DNA of 64,000 nt from Pedobacter petrophilus (GCF_009674725.1 NZ_WKKH01000004.1:62001-126000), one strand, 5' to 3'; shown: positions 53,057-62,791, counted from the stretch's first letter. Made by a program: numbers and translations. Notes: generated by a model not told the origin, from the letters alone.

Positions 53057-53851
53057 ATGAAACAATATTTAGATTTAATGCAGCACGTGCTGGCTACTGG
53101 TGCTCAAAAGCATGACCGTACCGGAACAGGAACCGTAAGTGTTTTTGGCTATCAGATGCGTTTTAACTTGCAGGAAGGTTTCCCGATGGTAACAACAAAG
53201 AAATTGCACTTAAAATCTATCATCCACGAATTGATCTGGTTTTTAACCGGCGATACGAACATTAAATATCTAAAAGATAATGGCGTTCGCATTTGGGATG
53301 AATGGGCAGATGCAGATGGAAACTTAGGCCCGGTTTATGGTTCGCAATGGAGAAGCTGGCCAACTCCGGATGGAAAACATATCGATCAGATTACAAATAT
53401 CATCAATACCATTAAAAACAATCCAGATTCGCGTAGAATCATTGTTTCAGCATGGAATGTGGCTGAGATTGAAAATATGGCCTTACCGCCTTGCCATGCT
53501 TTTTTCCAGTTTTATGTGGCCGATGGAAAATTGAGTTGCCAGTTGTATCAACGCAGTGCTGATATCTTTCTGGGGGTACCTTTTAATATTGCATCGTATG
53601 CGCTATTAACCATGATGGTGGCTCAGGTTTGCGGATTAGAAGCAGGGGACTTTGTACATACTTTAGGTGATGCACATTTATATAATAACCATATTGAGCA
53701 GGCGAACCTTCAGCTGAGCAGAGAACCGAAACCTTTGCCAACGATGAAAATTAATCCTGATGTAAAAAGCATATTCGACTTTAAGTTTGAAGATTTTACT
53801 TTAGAAAACTACGAAGCGCATCCGCATATTAAAGGAGTGGTAGCGGTTTAA
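53057..53851 (+). CDS. thyA: Thymidylate synthase
   Basis: A 264-residue enzyme that methylates dUMP to dTMP using methylene-tetrahydrofolate. Catalytic Cys in [12 protein letters not shown], dUMP contacts [20 protein letters not shown], and folate-side [15 protein letters not shown] are intact; length equals E. coli ThyA. ATG 53057 is used because the frame to 52985 adds unrelated residues. The stop codon is the first base triplet of the inverted-repeat element shared with folA. Confidence 0.97.
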   Translation: MKQYLDLMQHVLATGAQKHDRTGTGTVSVFGYQMRFNLQEGFPMVTTKKLHLKSIIHELIWFLTGDTNIKYLKDNGVRIWDEWADADGNLGPVYGSQWRSWPTPDGKHIDQITNIINTIKNNPDSRRIIVSAWNVAEIENMALPPCHAFFQFYVADGKLSCQLYQRSADIFLGVPFNIASYALLTMMVAQVCGLEAGDFVHTLGDAHLYNNHIEQANLQLSREPKPLPTMKINPDVKSIFDFKFEDFTLENYEAHPHIKGVVAV

Positions 53852-53951
53852 CCCCTAGCCCCTGAAGGGGGAGCGAAAGGCGAATTGGAAATAGCGAAAA
53901 TATAACATGAACAATGGAAATGAAAAGCCCTCTTTAGGGGGTTGGGGGTTA
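53849..53951. repeat. 103-bp inverted-repeat element linking thyA and folA
   Basis: Left end TAACCCCTAGCCCCTGAAGG followed by GG (53849-53870) and right end CCCTCTTTAGGGGGTTGGGG followed by GTTA (53928-53951), imperfect reverse complements. It begins with the thyA stop TAA and ends in folA codon 15. Confidence 0.85.
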
Positions 53952-54440
53952 GCAATAGCCGTTGCCGTAGGCGAAAACCTAGCGATTGGTAAAGACAACC
54001 AGCTGTTGTGGCACATGCCTGCAGATTTAAAATTCTTTAAACAAACCACATCAGGACATACGGTAGTGATGGGCCGAAAAACATTTGATTCTGTCGGCAA
54101 ACCCTTACCTAACCGTAGAAATATTGTAATTACCAGAGATGCGGCTTTGAAAATTGATGGTGCTGAAGTAGTGACCAGCTTGGATGAGGCTTTGGAGATA
54201 ACCAAAACAGAAGAAAAGCCAGTTTTTATAGTTGGAGGTGCAGAAATTTATCGCCAGGCTTTGCCGAAAACGGAAACGCTTTATCTAACTACGATCCATC
54301 ATTCTTTTGATGCAGATACCTTTTTCCCAGAATTTGAAAGAAGCGAATGGGAAGTATTGAGTTCCGAGCATCATCAAGCCGACGAAAAAAATAAGTACGA
54401 TTATACTTTTGAGGTTTTAAAACGGAAGAATTTCAGATAG
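53907..54440 (+). CDS. folA: Dihydrofolate reductase
   Basis: A 177-residue enzyme that regenerates tetrahydrofolate after the thymidylate synthase reaction. DHFR core: LAIAVAVGENLAIGKDNQLL, WHMPADLKFFKQTT (catalytic Asp near 37), VVMGRKTFDSVGKPLPNR and PVFIVGGAEIYRQA. The normal fold starts about residue 15; residues 8-15 (PSLGGWGL) come from the right end of the repeat element. The only in-frame start near is ATG 53907. It forms an operon with thyA, which makes metabolic sense. Confidence 0.95.
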   Translation: MNNGNEKPSLGGWGLAIAVAVGENLAIGKDNQLLWHMPADLKFFKQTTSGHTVVMGRKTFDSVGKPLPNRRNIVITRDAALKIDGAEVVTSLDEALEITKTEEKPVFIVGGAEIYRQALPKTETLYLTTIHHSFDADTFFPEFERSEWEVLSSEHHQADEKNKYDYTFEVLKRKNFR

Positions 54441-54762
54441 TTCTATACACTTAGCCGAAAATAGAAATATCTTCCGTGCCACTTAAACCCGATATAAGCG
54501 GCAGCCCCGGTTTTTTCTACCGGGCTACAGCGTTTAGCGGGAGCGAACCCAAACCAAATGCTGCTGCTCTTGCTTTCCAAATGAATCAACTGGTATAATT
54601 TGAACATTAAAATGGATGAAACGTAACGATTGCATTGGTATTATGCGCTAATCGAAATTAATCTTAATAAATTATCAGTTAAGGGGTTCTATAATTTAAA
54701 AATTTAATTAGATTTGCCGACTTGTTAAAAAACAGCGAAAGACAAATTATTTTAAACAAACA
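54441..54762. other. Gene-free stretch with structured repeat
   Basis: 322 nt without a gene. A long imperfect hairpin lies at 54488-54541 (left CCCGATATAAGCGGCAGCCC, right CCGGGCTACAGCGTTTAGCG), the look of a Bacteroidota REP-type element. Confidence 0.6.
54709..54716 (+). promoter_or_regulatory. -7 element TAGATTTG for secDF
   Basis: Exact TAnnTTTG match 46 nt before ATG 54763. Confidence 0.5.
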
Positions 54763-57744
54763 ATGCAAGGAAAAGGTTTTATTAAGTTTATAGCGATAGT
54801 TTTAGCTATCGTTTGTGCGTATGCGCTCTCATTTACTTTGGTAGCATCCAATGTAGAAAAAGCCGCCAAAGACTATGCGAAGGGTGATCTAGCTAAAGAA
54901 AAAGCTTATTTAGATTCAATGAGTACCGAGAAAGTTTATCCGGTTGTTGGGTTTACTTATGGGGAAGTGAAAGCTAAAGAGATTAATTTAGGTTTAGACT
55001 TAAAAGGTGGGATGAACGTAACGATGGAAATATCGTTAGCAGAATTGGTTAAATCTTTAGCGGGCAACCCTACTGATGCTAACTTCAATAAAGCGGTTCA
55101 AAATGCACAGATCCAATTAAATGCCGGTGGTAAAGATTACATCAAAATTTTTGTTGATGAGTTTGAAAAATTAAGTCCTGGTGTTAAACTTGCAGATTAT
55201 TTCTCTAATCAAGACAATGCATCTCAGTTAAAACCTAGCGCAAGCAATAGCGAAGTTGAATCTTTCTTAGAAAAAGAGGCAACCAGCGCAATTGATCGTT
55301 CATTTACTGTGTTACGTTCTCGTATTGATGGTTTCGGTGTAGTAAGTCCGAACATGCAAAAACAAGAAGGTAGTAACCGGATCTTAATTGAAATGCCAGG
55401 GGTACAGGATAAAGAGCGTATTGCTAAACTTTTACAAGGTTCTGCTGAACTGCAGTTCTGGCAGGTTTATCAGGTTCAGGAAGTTATGCCTTTGCTTGAA
55501 AACATTAATAAAACATTGGCTTCTACTTTAAAAGCTGATGCCCCTGCAACTACTAAAGATACTACTGCTGCCGCTGCTGGTGGTAAATTAGCTGGTTTAG
55601 AAAAAGCTGCTGCGAAAGATACCACTGCTAAAGGTGGTAAACTTGCTGGTTTAGGTAAAAAAGATTCTACTGCTGTAAAAGCGGAGTTAGCGAAATCTAA
55701 CCCATTATATGCTGTGCTTAGCCTTCCGGTTTATCCGGGAGAAAACGGGCAACAACAATTAATGCCAGGTGCTGTAGTAGGTATGTCTTTACAAAAAGAT
55801 ACTGCTAAAGTTAATTCATACCTGAGAATGCCTGAGGTTGCTGCCGCAATTCCATCTACGATGAAATTTATGTGGAGCGTTAAACCGAGAGAAGGTTCTA
55901 AAGTTTTCGAACTTTACGCTATTAAAGCAGTAAGTGCTGATGGAAAGCCTGATTTAGGTGGTGATGCGATTAGCGATTCAAAAGATGATTTCGATCAAAA
56001 AGGCAAACCAGAAGTAACCATGTACATGACCAGCGAAGGTGCTGCGAAATGGAAAAAAATTACTGCTGAAGCTGCTGCTGATGCAAACAACAAAAAATCT
56101 ATCGCGATTGTACTCGATAACCAGGTTTATTCTGCACCTACGGTTCAGAATGAAATTGCCGGTGGTGTTTCTTCCATTACTGGAAACTTTACCCAGGCAG
56201 ATACTAAAGATTTATCAAACATCTTAAAAGCAGGTAAATTACCAGCGCCGGCACGTATTGCAGGTAGCTATGTAGTTGGTCCTACTTTAGGTGCACAAGC
56301 TATTCACGATGGTTTAATATCTTTCGTGATTGCGTTTATAGTGATCTTAATCTTCATGGCTTTATATTACCACCGTGCTGGCTGGGTTGCCAACTTCGCG
56401 TTGTTAATTAACTTATTCTTCATCATCGGTATCCTGGTATCTTTAGGTGCTGTTTTAACTTTACCTGGTATTGCCGGTATCGTACTAACGATTGGTTTAT
56501 CGGTAGATGCGAATATCTTGATTTTCGAACGTGTACGTGAAGAACTTGCCCACGGTAAAACAGTTTCGTTAGCAATTAAAGAAGGTTTCAAGCATGCAAT
56601 GCCTTCTATTATCGATTCGAACGTTACATTATTCATATTAGGTGCTATTCTTTACGTATTTGGTAGCGGTCCGGTTCAGGGCTTTGCAACTACCTTATGT
56701 ATTGGTATTCTTTCATCATTATTTGCAGCAGTTGCCATTTCAAGAGTAGTATTTGAGGCGATGTTAGATCGCAAAATCGAAATCAGTTTCGATAATAACT
56801 TCACCCGTAATGCATTTAAAAATTTAGCATTCAATTTTGTAGGTCGTCGTAAAATCTATTACATTATCTCTACAGTAATCATTGTTGCAGGTATTGGGAT
56901 GTACTTCAAAAATGGTGGTTTAAATCTAGGTGTCGATTTTAAAGGTGGCAGAACTTATTTGGTTCACTTCGATAATGCAGTAAATACTGAAGATTTAAAA
57001 TCAAAATTAACGTCTGTTTTTGGAGATGAAACACCAGAGGTTAAAACTGCTGGTGAAGATAATCAGGTAAAAATCACTACTACTTACCACATCGAAGATC
57101 AGGATGTCAAAACGGATAAATTTGTTGAAGATGCCTTGAATAAAGGTTTAGCTGGTTCCAAATATGAAGTGGTAAGCTCGCAAAAAGTTACTCCGATTAT
57201 TGCCAGTGATATTGTAAACGGTGCATTTTATGCGGTATTGATTTCATGTATCTTCATGTTTATCTACATTGTTGTTCGATTCAAAAAATGGCAGTATGGT
57301 TTAGGTGCGGTAATTGCATTGGCGCATGATGTTTTAATGGTATTGTCTTTCTACACGATTTTAGATGGAATAATGCCATTCTCTTTAGAAATTGGTCAGG
57401 ATTTTATTGCAGCAATCTTAACCGTTATGGGTTATACCATGACAGAAACTGTTGTGGTATTCGATCGGATCCGTGAGAAATTGAAAGAATCTGGTAAAGA
57501 AGATTTACATGGAGAAGAACGTAATAACTTAATCAACTTCGCATTGAACAGCACATTAAGTCGTACAATTTTAACGTCATTAACGGTGTTCTTCGTGTTA
57601 TTGGTTATTTTCATTTTCGGTGGCGATAGCATCCGCGGATTTATCTTCGCCTTGTTAATCGGTCGTATAATTGGTACGTATTCATCATTATGTATCTCTA
57701 CGCCTATCGTAATTGATTTAGGTAGCTCTGCAGAGAAAAAATAA
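54763..57744 (+). CDS. secDF: Fused SecDF protein-export subunit
   Basis: A 993-residue fused SecD-SecF typical of Bacteroidota. SecD half with NLGLDLKGGMNVTMEISLAE (about 76-95), a large periplasmic P1 domain and six spans (about 510-670); SecF half with GGLNLGVDFKGGRTYLVHFD (about 722-741) and six spans. It pulls proteins across using the proton gradient. An Ala/Thr/Lys insertion near 258-312 has an internal repeat, GGKLAGLEK and GGKLAGLGK each near KDTTA. A terminator follows. Confidence 0.96.
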   Translation: MQGKGFIKFIAIVLAIVCAYALSFTLVASNVEKAAKDYAKGDLAKEKAYLDSMSTEKVYPVVGFTYGEVKAKEINLGLDLKGGMNVTMEISLAELVKSLAGNPTDANFNKAVQNAQIQLNAGGKDYIKIFVDEFEKLSPGVKLADYFSNQDNASQLKPSASNSEVESFLEKEATSAIDRSFTVLRSRIDGFGVVSPNMQKQEGSNRILIEMPGVQDKERIAKLLQGSAELQFWQVYQVQEVMPLLENINKTLASTLKADAPATTKDTTAAAAGGKLAGLEKAAAKDTTAKGGKLAGLGKKDSTAVKAELAKSNPLYAVLSLPVYPGENGQQQLMPGAVVGMSLQKDTAKVNSYLRMPEVAAAIPSTMKFMWSVKPREGSKVFELYAIKAVSADGKPDLGGDAISDSKDDFDQKGKPEVTMYMTSEGAAKWKKITAEAAADANNKKSIAIVLDNQVYSAPTVQNEIAGGVSSITGNFTQADTKDLSNILKAGKLPAPARIAGSYVVGPTLGAQAIHDGLISFVIAFIVILIFMALYYHRAGWVANFALLINLFFIIGILVSLGAVLTLPGIAGIVLTIGLSVDANILIFERVREELAHGKTVSLAIKEGFKHAMPSIIDSNVTLFILGAILYVFGSGPVQGFATTLCIGILSSLFAAVAISRVVFEAMLDRKIEISFDNNFTRNAFKNLAFNFVGRRKIYYIISTVIIVAGIGMYFKNGGLNLGVDFKGGRTYLVHFDNAVNTEDLKSKLTSVFGDETPEVKTAGEDNQVKITTTYHIEDQDVKTDKFVEDALNKGLAGSKYEVVSSQKVTPIIASDIVNGAFYAVLISCIFMFIYIVVRFKKWQYGLGAVIALAHDVLMVLSFYTILDGIMPFSLEIGQDFIAAILTVMGYTMTETVVVFDRIREKLKESGKEDLHGEERNNLINFALNSTLSRTILTSLTVFFVLLVIFIFGGDSIRGFIFALLIGRIIGTYSSLCISTPIVIDLGSSAEKK

Positions 57745-57768
57745 GACCTTAAAATTATAAATATATTG

Positions 57769-57799
57769 AACGCCTCGATTTTATCGGGGCGTTTTTTTT
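57769..57799 (+). terminator. Terminator of secDF
   Basis: AACGCCTCGAT and ATCGGGGCGTT form an 11-bp stem with one T-G pair, then a long T run. Confidence 0.9.
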
Positions 57800-57953
57800 T
57801 GCACCAAATTTAAACCTTTAAACCAGAGGTTCGCCGTACTTGCTAACCCGGATGTTATAAAATCCAAAGCGCTAATTGAAGAAGGGGAATTGCCGGTTGT
57901 AAACCTTTTAAGTATCTTTTTGTTAGATTAGTAAAACAATAAACCAATAGAGA

Positions 57954-59282
57954 ATGGATTTACAGCTTCCTAAAAGTGAACACCCTAGAATAGTGATTGT
58001 TGGCGGCGGATTTGGCGGAATTGAACTGGCCAAGCGACTGAAAAAAAAACCTTTCCAGGTTGTCATGTTAGATAAACACAATTACCATACTTTTCAACCC
58101 CTCCTCTATCAGGTAGCAACCGGAGGTTTAGAAGCTGAATCTATTGCCTTTCCCCTTCGCAAAATTTTTAAAGGACAAAAGAATCTCACGTTTAGGGTAA
58201 CGAAAGTTAAAAATATCGATGCTGAAAAAAATTGTTTGAAAACTGATATCGGTGACATTAGTTACGATTATTTAGTTCTTGCTACTGGTTCTACGAGTAA
58301 TTTTTTTGGCAATAAAGAGATTGAACAAAACTCAATGCCAATGAAATCGATTCCCGAAGCATTGGATTTAAGAAGCCTGATTTTACAGAATTTCGAAAAA
58401 TCCCTCATCGAAACGGATGTAATTAAAAAACATGCATTGTTAAACTTCGTAGTAGTTGGTGGCGGACCAACAGGTGTAGAAACATCCGGAGCCATTGCAG
58501 AACTTAAAAAGCATGTCATTCCGAATGATTATCCAGAAATGGATTTAAATAAAATAAACATCTATCTGGTTGAAAATTCTCCCGAACTGTTAGGCCCAAT
58601 GTCGCCCCAGGCACAGGTTAAGTCTAAAGAATTCCTGATTGAGATGGGTGTACGGGTGATGAATGAAACCCGGGTATTGGGTTACGATGGATTAACGCTT
58701 ACCCTGCAGGATAAAGATCCTATTATGGCATCAACTGTAATTTGGAGCGCTGGTGTAAAAGGCGAATTAGTGGCTGGCTTAGATCGGGCAGAAGTTGTTC
58801 GTGGAGGCCGGTTAAAAACAGACCAGCAAAACCTCATTGTTGGGTATAACAACGTTTATGCGATTGGGGATGTTGCCTCAATTATTGATGAAGCAACTCC
58901 AAATGGCCATCCCGGAGTTGCTCCGGTTGCCATTCAGCAAGGACATCATTTAGCCAAAAACCTGGTTAACATCATCGAAAATAAGCCTTTAGAACCTTTT
59001 AAGTATTTCGACAAAGGCTCAATGGCAACAGTTGGCAGGAACAAAGCAGTTGTAGATATCGGCAAAATACGCTTTCAGGGCGTATTCGCCTGGTTTACCT
59101 GGATGTTCGTTCACCTGATGAGCCTGGTCGGTTTCAGAAACAAGATTATAGTTTTTGTAAACTGGCTTTGGAGCTATTTTAGTTATGACCGCGGAACAAG
59201 ATTAATCATCAGAACGTTCGCAAAAGATAGAAGTGTAGATTACCGAAAGGAAGTGGAAAGTGTGAAGGAAGTTAGTCGTTAG
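57954..59282 (+). CDS. ndh: Type II NADH dehydrogenase (NDH-2)
   Basis: A 442-residue single-subunit flavoprotein. FAD motif IVIVGGGFGGIELAKRL (about 13-29), quinone-side FQPLLYQVATGGLE (about 48-61), NAD motif FVVVGGGPTGVETSGAIAEL (about 164-183) and YAIGDVASI (about 299-307); C-terminal amphipathic membrane helices (FAWFTWMFVHLMSLVG). It transfers electrons from NADH to quinone without proton pumping. The last residues and stop (Val-Ser-Arg-stop) already lie in a heptamer array. Confidence 0.93.
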   Translation: MDLQLPKSEHPRIVIVGGGFGGIELAKRLKKKPFQVVMLDKHNYHTFQPLLYQVATGGLEAESIAFPLRKIFKGQKNLTFRVTKVKNIDAEKNCLKTDIGDISYDYLVLATGSTSNFFGNKEIEQNSMPMKSIPEALDLRSLILQNFEKSLIETDVIKKHALLNFVVVGGGPTGVETSGAIAELKKHVIPNDYPEMDLNKINIYLVENSPELLGPMSPQAQVKSKEFLIEMGVRVMNETRVLGYDGLTLTLQDKDPIMASTVIWSAGVKGELVAGLDRAEVVRGGRLKTDQQNLIVGYNNVYAIGDVASIIDEATPNGHPGVAPVAIQQGHHLAKNLVNIIENKPLEPFKYFDKGSMATVGRNKAVVDIGKIRFQGVFAWFTWMFVHLMSLVGFRNKIIVFVNWLWSYFSYDRGTRLIIRTFAKDRSVDYRKEVESVKEVSR

Positions 59283-59331
59283 TCGTTAGTCGTTAGTCGT
59301 TAGTCGTTAGTCGTTAGTCGTTAGTCGTTAG
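59272..59331. repeat. Heptamer tandem array (TTAGTCG x8)
   Basis: Eight perfect TTAGTCG units (59272-59327) plus TTAG. The ndh stop codon is in the second unit. Confidence 0.98.
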
Positions 59332-59418
59332 GGGAAATTAAAACGAGTGCAGTTTGTTTTAGTAACTTTTTTCATAGCAAAAACTTTGCGACCTTAGTGG
59401 CGAATAACCAATAGTTCA

Positions 59419-60279
59419 ATGAGCCAAAACAAATTTAAATTAGTGGAGTGTCCGCGTGATGCCATGCAGGGATTGCATGATTTTGTACCGACGGCATTTA
59501 AAGCTGAATACCTGAATTTGCTTCTTCAGGTTGGCTTTGATACGCTTGATTTTGGAAGTTTTGTTTCGCCGAAATCCATTCCACAATTGGCTGATACAGC
59601 CGAAGTTTTGGCTAATTTGGATTTGAGCGCTACTAAAACGAAGCTTTTGGCAATTGTTGCAAATCTAAGGGGTGTAGAAGAAGCTATTAAGCATCCGGAG
59701 ATCACTTACCTTGGTTTTCCCTTTTCAATCTCTGAAACCTTTCAGCAACGTAATACCAACTCCAGTATTACGCAATCTCTCCACACCGTTGAAGAAATGC
59801 TTTCCCGGTGTGATCAAAATAATAAAACGGCGGTAGTTTATTTATCGATGGGTTTTGGAAATCCGTATGGAGACGAGTGGAATTATGAAATTGTAGCGCA
59901 TTGGGCTGATGTGTTGGTAAATCAAGGCGTTCAAATTCTCTCTTTGGCAGATACCGTTGGCGTATCTACTCCTGAGAATATCAACAATATCTTACCTAGA
60001 CTGATCTCGAATTTTAAAAATACAGAAATCGGTATCCACCTCCACTCCACCCCCGCCGATCGCACTGAAAAAATTGAAGCAGCCTATCACTCTGGCGTAA
60101 AACGGATAGATTCAGCATTAAAAGGTTTTGGCGGTTGCCCTATGGCAGCAGACGATCTTACCGGAAACATTGCTACAGAAGAGGTAATTAGCTTTTTAGA
60201 TTTAAAGGGTGAAAGCTTGAATTTAAATATGGATAAATGGAATGAAGCCTTGGTTTTATCCGGGAAAATATTTGGGTAG
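59419..60279 (+). CDS. HMG-CoA lyase-like protein
   Basis: A 286-residue TIM-barrel lyase: VECPRDAMQGL (about 8-18, the RD of the HMGL family), the metal ligands in GIHLHSTP (about 204-211) and the Cys loop GFGGCPMAADDLTGN (about 231-245). It probably splits HMG-CoA to acetyl-CoA and acetoacetate in leucine breakdown. The Glu/Asp metal residue and the RDAMQG N-terminus are kept. Alone here. Confidence 0.86.
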   Translation: MSQNKFKLVECPRDAMQGLHDFVPTAFKAEYLNLLLQVGFDTLDFGSFVSPKSIPQLADTAEVLANLDLSATKTKLLAIVANLRGVEEAIKHPEITYLGFPFSISETFQQRNTNSSITQSLHTVEEMLSRCDQNNKTAVVYLSMGFGNPYGDEWNYEIVAHWADVLVNQGVQILSLADTVGVSTPENINNILPRLISNFKNTEIGIHLHSTPADRTEKIEAAYHSGVKRIDSALKGFGGCPMAADDLTGNIATEEVISFLDLKGESLNLNMDKWNEALVLSGKIFG

Positions 60280-60354
60280 CCTATTATTTCTACACGGAAA
60301 TGCAGATTTCACGGAAAATATCCTGTGTATTCCATGTTTCCGTGGCGAATAAAG

Positions 60355-60777
60355 CTAAACCTTCTTCACCATTTTAAGATGCTGTATACCGGCCTCATCA
60401 AACTGCTCACCTTCTGCAACGAAACCAAATTTCGCATATAAACTCATCGCATCTAACTGGGAGTTTAAATAAATATAATGAGCATCTTCAGGTAAATCAG
60501 ACAGCGCCTCTGCAATTAAAGCCCTGCCGACACCTTGTCCCCTGAAATCTTTTAATACCGCAAATCTCTCCAGTTTATACCCAGCATCAGTTTTACGCCA
60601 GCGGCACGCCCCACACGGTTGTCCATTATTAGTGGCCAGGAAATGGGTGGAAACATCTTCATTTTCCCATTCCAATTCAGGCGGACAATTCTGCTCGTCA
60701 ACAAAAACAATTTTACGTATCGCAAATACTTTATCTAACTCCTCTGGATGGATAACTTTTTGAACCTGTAAGCTCAT
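60355..60777 (-). CDS. GNAT N-acetyltransferase (ElaA-like)
   Basis: A 140-residue acetyltransferase; acetyl-CoA motif LERFAVLKDFRGQGVGRALI (about 69-88) and FGFVAEGEQFDEAGIQHLKM at the end. N-terminal VFAIRKIVFVDEQNCPPELE suits the ElaA subgroup. Substrate unknown. Overlaps the iron-permease gene by 4 nt. Confidence 0.88.
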   Translation of the reverse strand: MSLQVQKVIHPEELDKVFAIRKIVFVDEQNCPPELEWENEDVSTHFLATNNGQPCGACRWRKTDAGYKLERFAVLKDFRGQGVGRALIAEALSDLPEDAHYIYLNSQLDAMSLYAKFGFVAEGEQFDEAGIQHLKMVKKV

Positions 60778-61262
60778 GATTTATCGTGTTTAAAATGTTT
60801 ATTCGTCTTTAATTTCGTTTCATTCAGCTCTTTCGCTACATCAATAGAATGAGAGCAGTGAATATCGGCCTCTTTTTTGGCAAGTGTGGCAATCGTAACA
60901 TAAAATTTATGAAGTTGATCCAACTCCTGCTCACTCAAATCTTCAATATCAACCATGCGGTTACTGGCACCTTGCTGAGCGGCAATAAGTTCGTTCAATT
61001 TCAATTGAATGGCTTTCCCGTCCTTATTCTGTGCCTTTTGAATCAGAAAAACCATCAGAAAGGTAATAATTGTTGTTCCTGTATTGATAACTAATTGCCA
61101 GGTTTCTGAATAATGAAATACCGGCCCGGTTACTGCCCATAGTAAAACGATTGTCGTAGCAGCAATAAAAGCAAATGAACTGCCCGTAAATTTTGTTGCC
61201 GCATTAGCAAATTTCTCAAAAAGATTATTTTTTTTAATGCCTGTTTTAGATTTTATCATCAC
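60774..61262 (-). CDS. Low-affinity iron permease family protein
   Basis: A 162-residue protein with two membrane spans (about 29-46 and 58-76) and the family core VTGPVFHYSETWQLVINTGT and TIITFLMVFLIQKAQNKDGK then IQLKLNEL. The family name comes from yeast Fet4-like proteins; bacterial role not proven. Upstream partner of the GNAT gene in one transcript. Confidence 0.82.
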   Translation of the reverse strand: MMIKSKTGIKKNNLFEKFANAATKFTGSSFAFIAATTIVLLWAVTGPVFHYSETWQLVINTGTTIITFLMVFLIQKAQNKDGKAIQLKLNELIAAQQGASNRMVDIEDLSEQELDQLHKFYVTIATLAKKEADIHCSHSIDVAKELNETKLKTNKHFKHDKS

Positions 61263-61300
61263 ATTTCGTTTGCTTAAATGTAATCATAAAAACAAACAAA

Positions 61301-61330
61301 AGCGCCATAAGTTTTCCAACCTACGGCGCT
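61301..61330 (-). terminator. Terminator of fba
   Basis: On the minus strand AGCGCC...GGCGCT closes a short stem, followed by TTTGTTTG; 70 nt after the fba stop. Confidence 0.7.
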
Positions 61331-61400
61331 ATTTATTGAATTATGAATGAATGATTTTTAAATGATAAACTCACTATTAAATCATAAAAATCAACTCAGA

Positions 61401-62480
61401 TTATAATTTATCGTTTGCGTTGATGCAATTTAAATCTTCAAATGCAGCAGTTAAACGCTTCACAAATGTTTCTTCACCTTTGCGTAACCAAACACGTGGA
61501 TCATAATATTTTTTGTTCGGTTTATCATCACCATCAGGGTTACCAATCTGGCCCTGAAGGAATGCTTCGTTCTTTTTATAATATTCTAAAATACCTTCCC
61601 AGAATGCCCATTGCATATCAGTATCGATATTCATTTTAATTGCACCATAAGAAATTGCCTCTCTGATTTCTTCCTGAGAAGAGCCAGAACCGCCGTGGAA
61701 TACGAAGTTAATTGGCTTCTCAGCGGTTAATGCAAATTTCTCTTTTACAAAATCCTGAGAATTTTTCAAAATAACTGGTTGTAATTTCACATTACCTGGT
61801 TTGTAAACACCGTGAACATTTCCAAATGCAGCTGCAACCGTAAAACGTGGTGACACTTTACTTAATTCCTCATAAGCATAAGCAACCTCACTTGGCTGAG
61901 TATATAGTTTAGAGCTATCAACATCACTGTTATCCACACCATCTTCTTCACCACCGGTAACACCTAATTCAATTTCGATCGTCATGTTCATTTTAGACAT
62001 GCGCTCAAGATATTTGGCAGAGATTTCCATGTTTTCTTCGATCGACTCTTCAGATAAATCCAACATGTGAGACGAAAACAAAGGTTTTCCGGTTTCAGCG
62101 AAGAACTTTTCACCATGATCTAAAAGGCCGTCAATCCAGGGCAATAATTTTTTTGCAGCATGGTCTGTGTGTAAAACCACCGCAACACCATAATGTTCTG
62201 CTAATAAATGTACATGTTTAGCTGCAGATACTGCTCCTAAAATACATGCCTGCAATTTCTCATTATCTAAAGATTTACCTGCGTAAAATTGCGCACCACC
62301 ATTAGATAATTGAATCATAACAGGCGAATTTACTGCCTTAGCAGTTTCCAATACCGCGTTAACCGTATTTGTACCGGTTACGTTTACTGCTGGTAAAGCA
62401 AACTGATGTTTTTTAGCCTGCTCAAATAATTCTTGAACGGCATCTCCGTAAATTACGCCTTTGTAGCCTTTTAAACTCAT
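61401..62480 (-). CDS. fba: Class II fructose-bisphosphate aldolase
   Basis: A 359-residue zinc aldolase of the FbaA type. Zinc and substrate motifs: VVLHTDHAAKK (about 104-114), IEIELGVTGGEEDGVDNS (about 170-187), FGNVHGVYKPGNVKL (about 221-235) and NFVFHGGSGSSQEEI (about 262-276). It splits fructose 1,6-bisphosphate in glycolysis and rebuilds it in gluconeogenesis. Single gene. Confidence 0.96.
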   Translation of the reverse strand: MSLKGYKGVIYGDAVQELFEQAKKHQFALPAVNVTGTNTVNAVLETAKAVNSPVMIQLSNGGAQFYAGKSLDNEKLQACILGAVSAAKHVHLLAEHYGVAVVLHTDHAAKKLLPWIDGLLDHGEKFFAETGKPLFSSHMLDLSEESIEENMEISAKYLERMSKMNMTIEIELGVTGGEEDGVDNSDVDSSKLYTQPSEVAYAYEELSKVSPRFTVAAAFGNVHGVYKPGNVKLQPVILKNSQDFVKEKFALTAEKPINFVFHGGSGSSQEEIREAISYGAIKMNIDTDMQWAFWEGILEYYKKNEAFLQGQIGNPDGDDKPNKKYYDPRVWLRKGEETFVKRLTAAFEDLNCINANDKL

Positions 62481-62791
62481 CTCTTGTTAATTTTATTAAG
62501 TCCGAAGTTATAAAAAAAAATAACATTCCAAGCTTTTGTAACAACAGAATTATTTGCTTGACAATGAAATAGAGGCTGTTTAGTGTAAGAATCGCATTAT
62601 CCTTAGTGTAGAAACTACACACTCTTGCTGGCAATTTCTGGCTTCTAAACCGCAAAGGCAAGTTTTTAATTAATTACGGAACATTTCTGAATTTCAGAAT
62701 CGGCTACGGGTATATGACTATTTTACTCATGATAAGGGTCTACTTTATTATATTTTTCGTTTCTTTGCAATCCAATTCTTTAAAAAATTAT

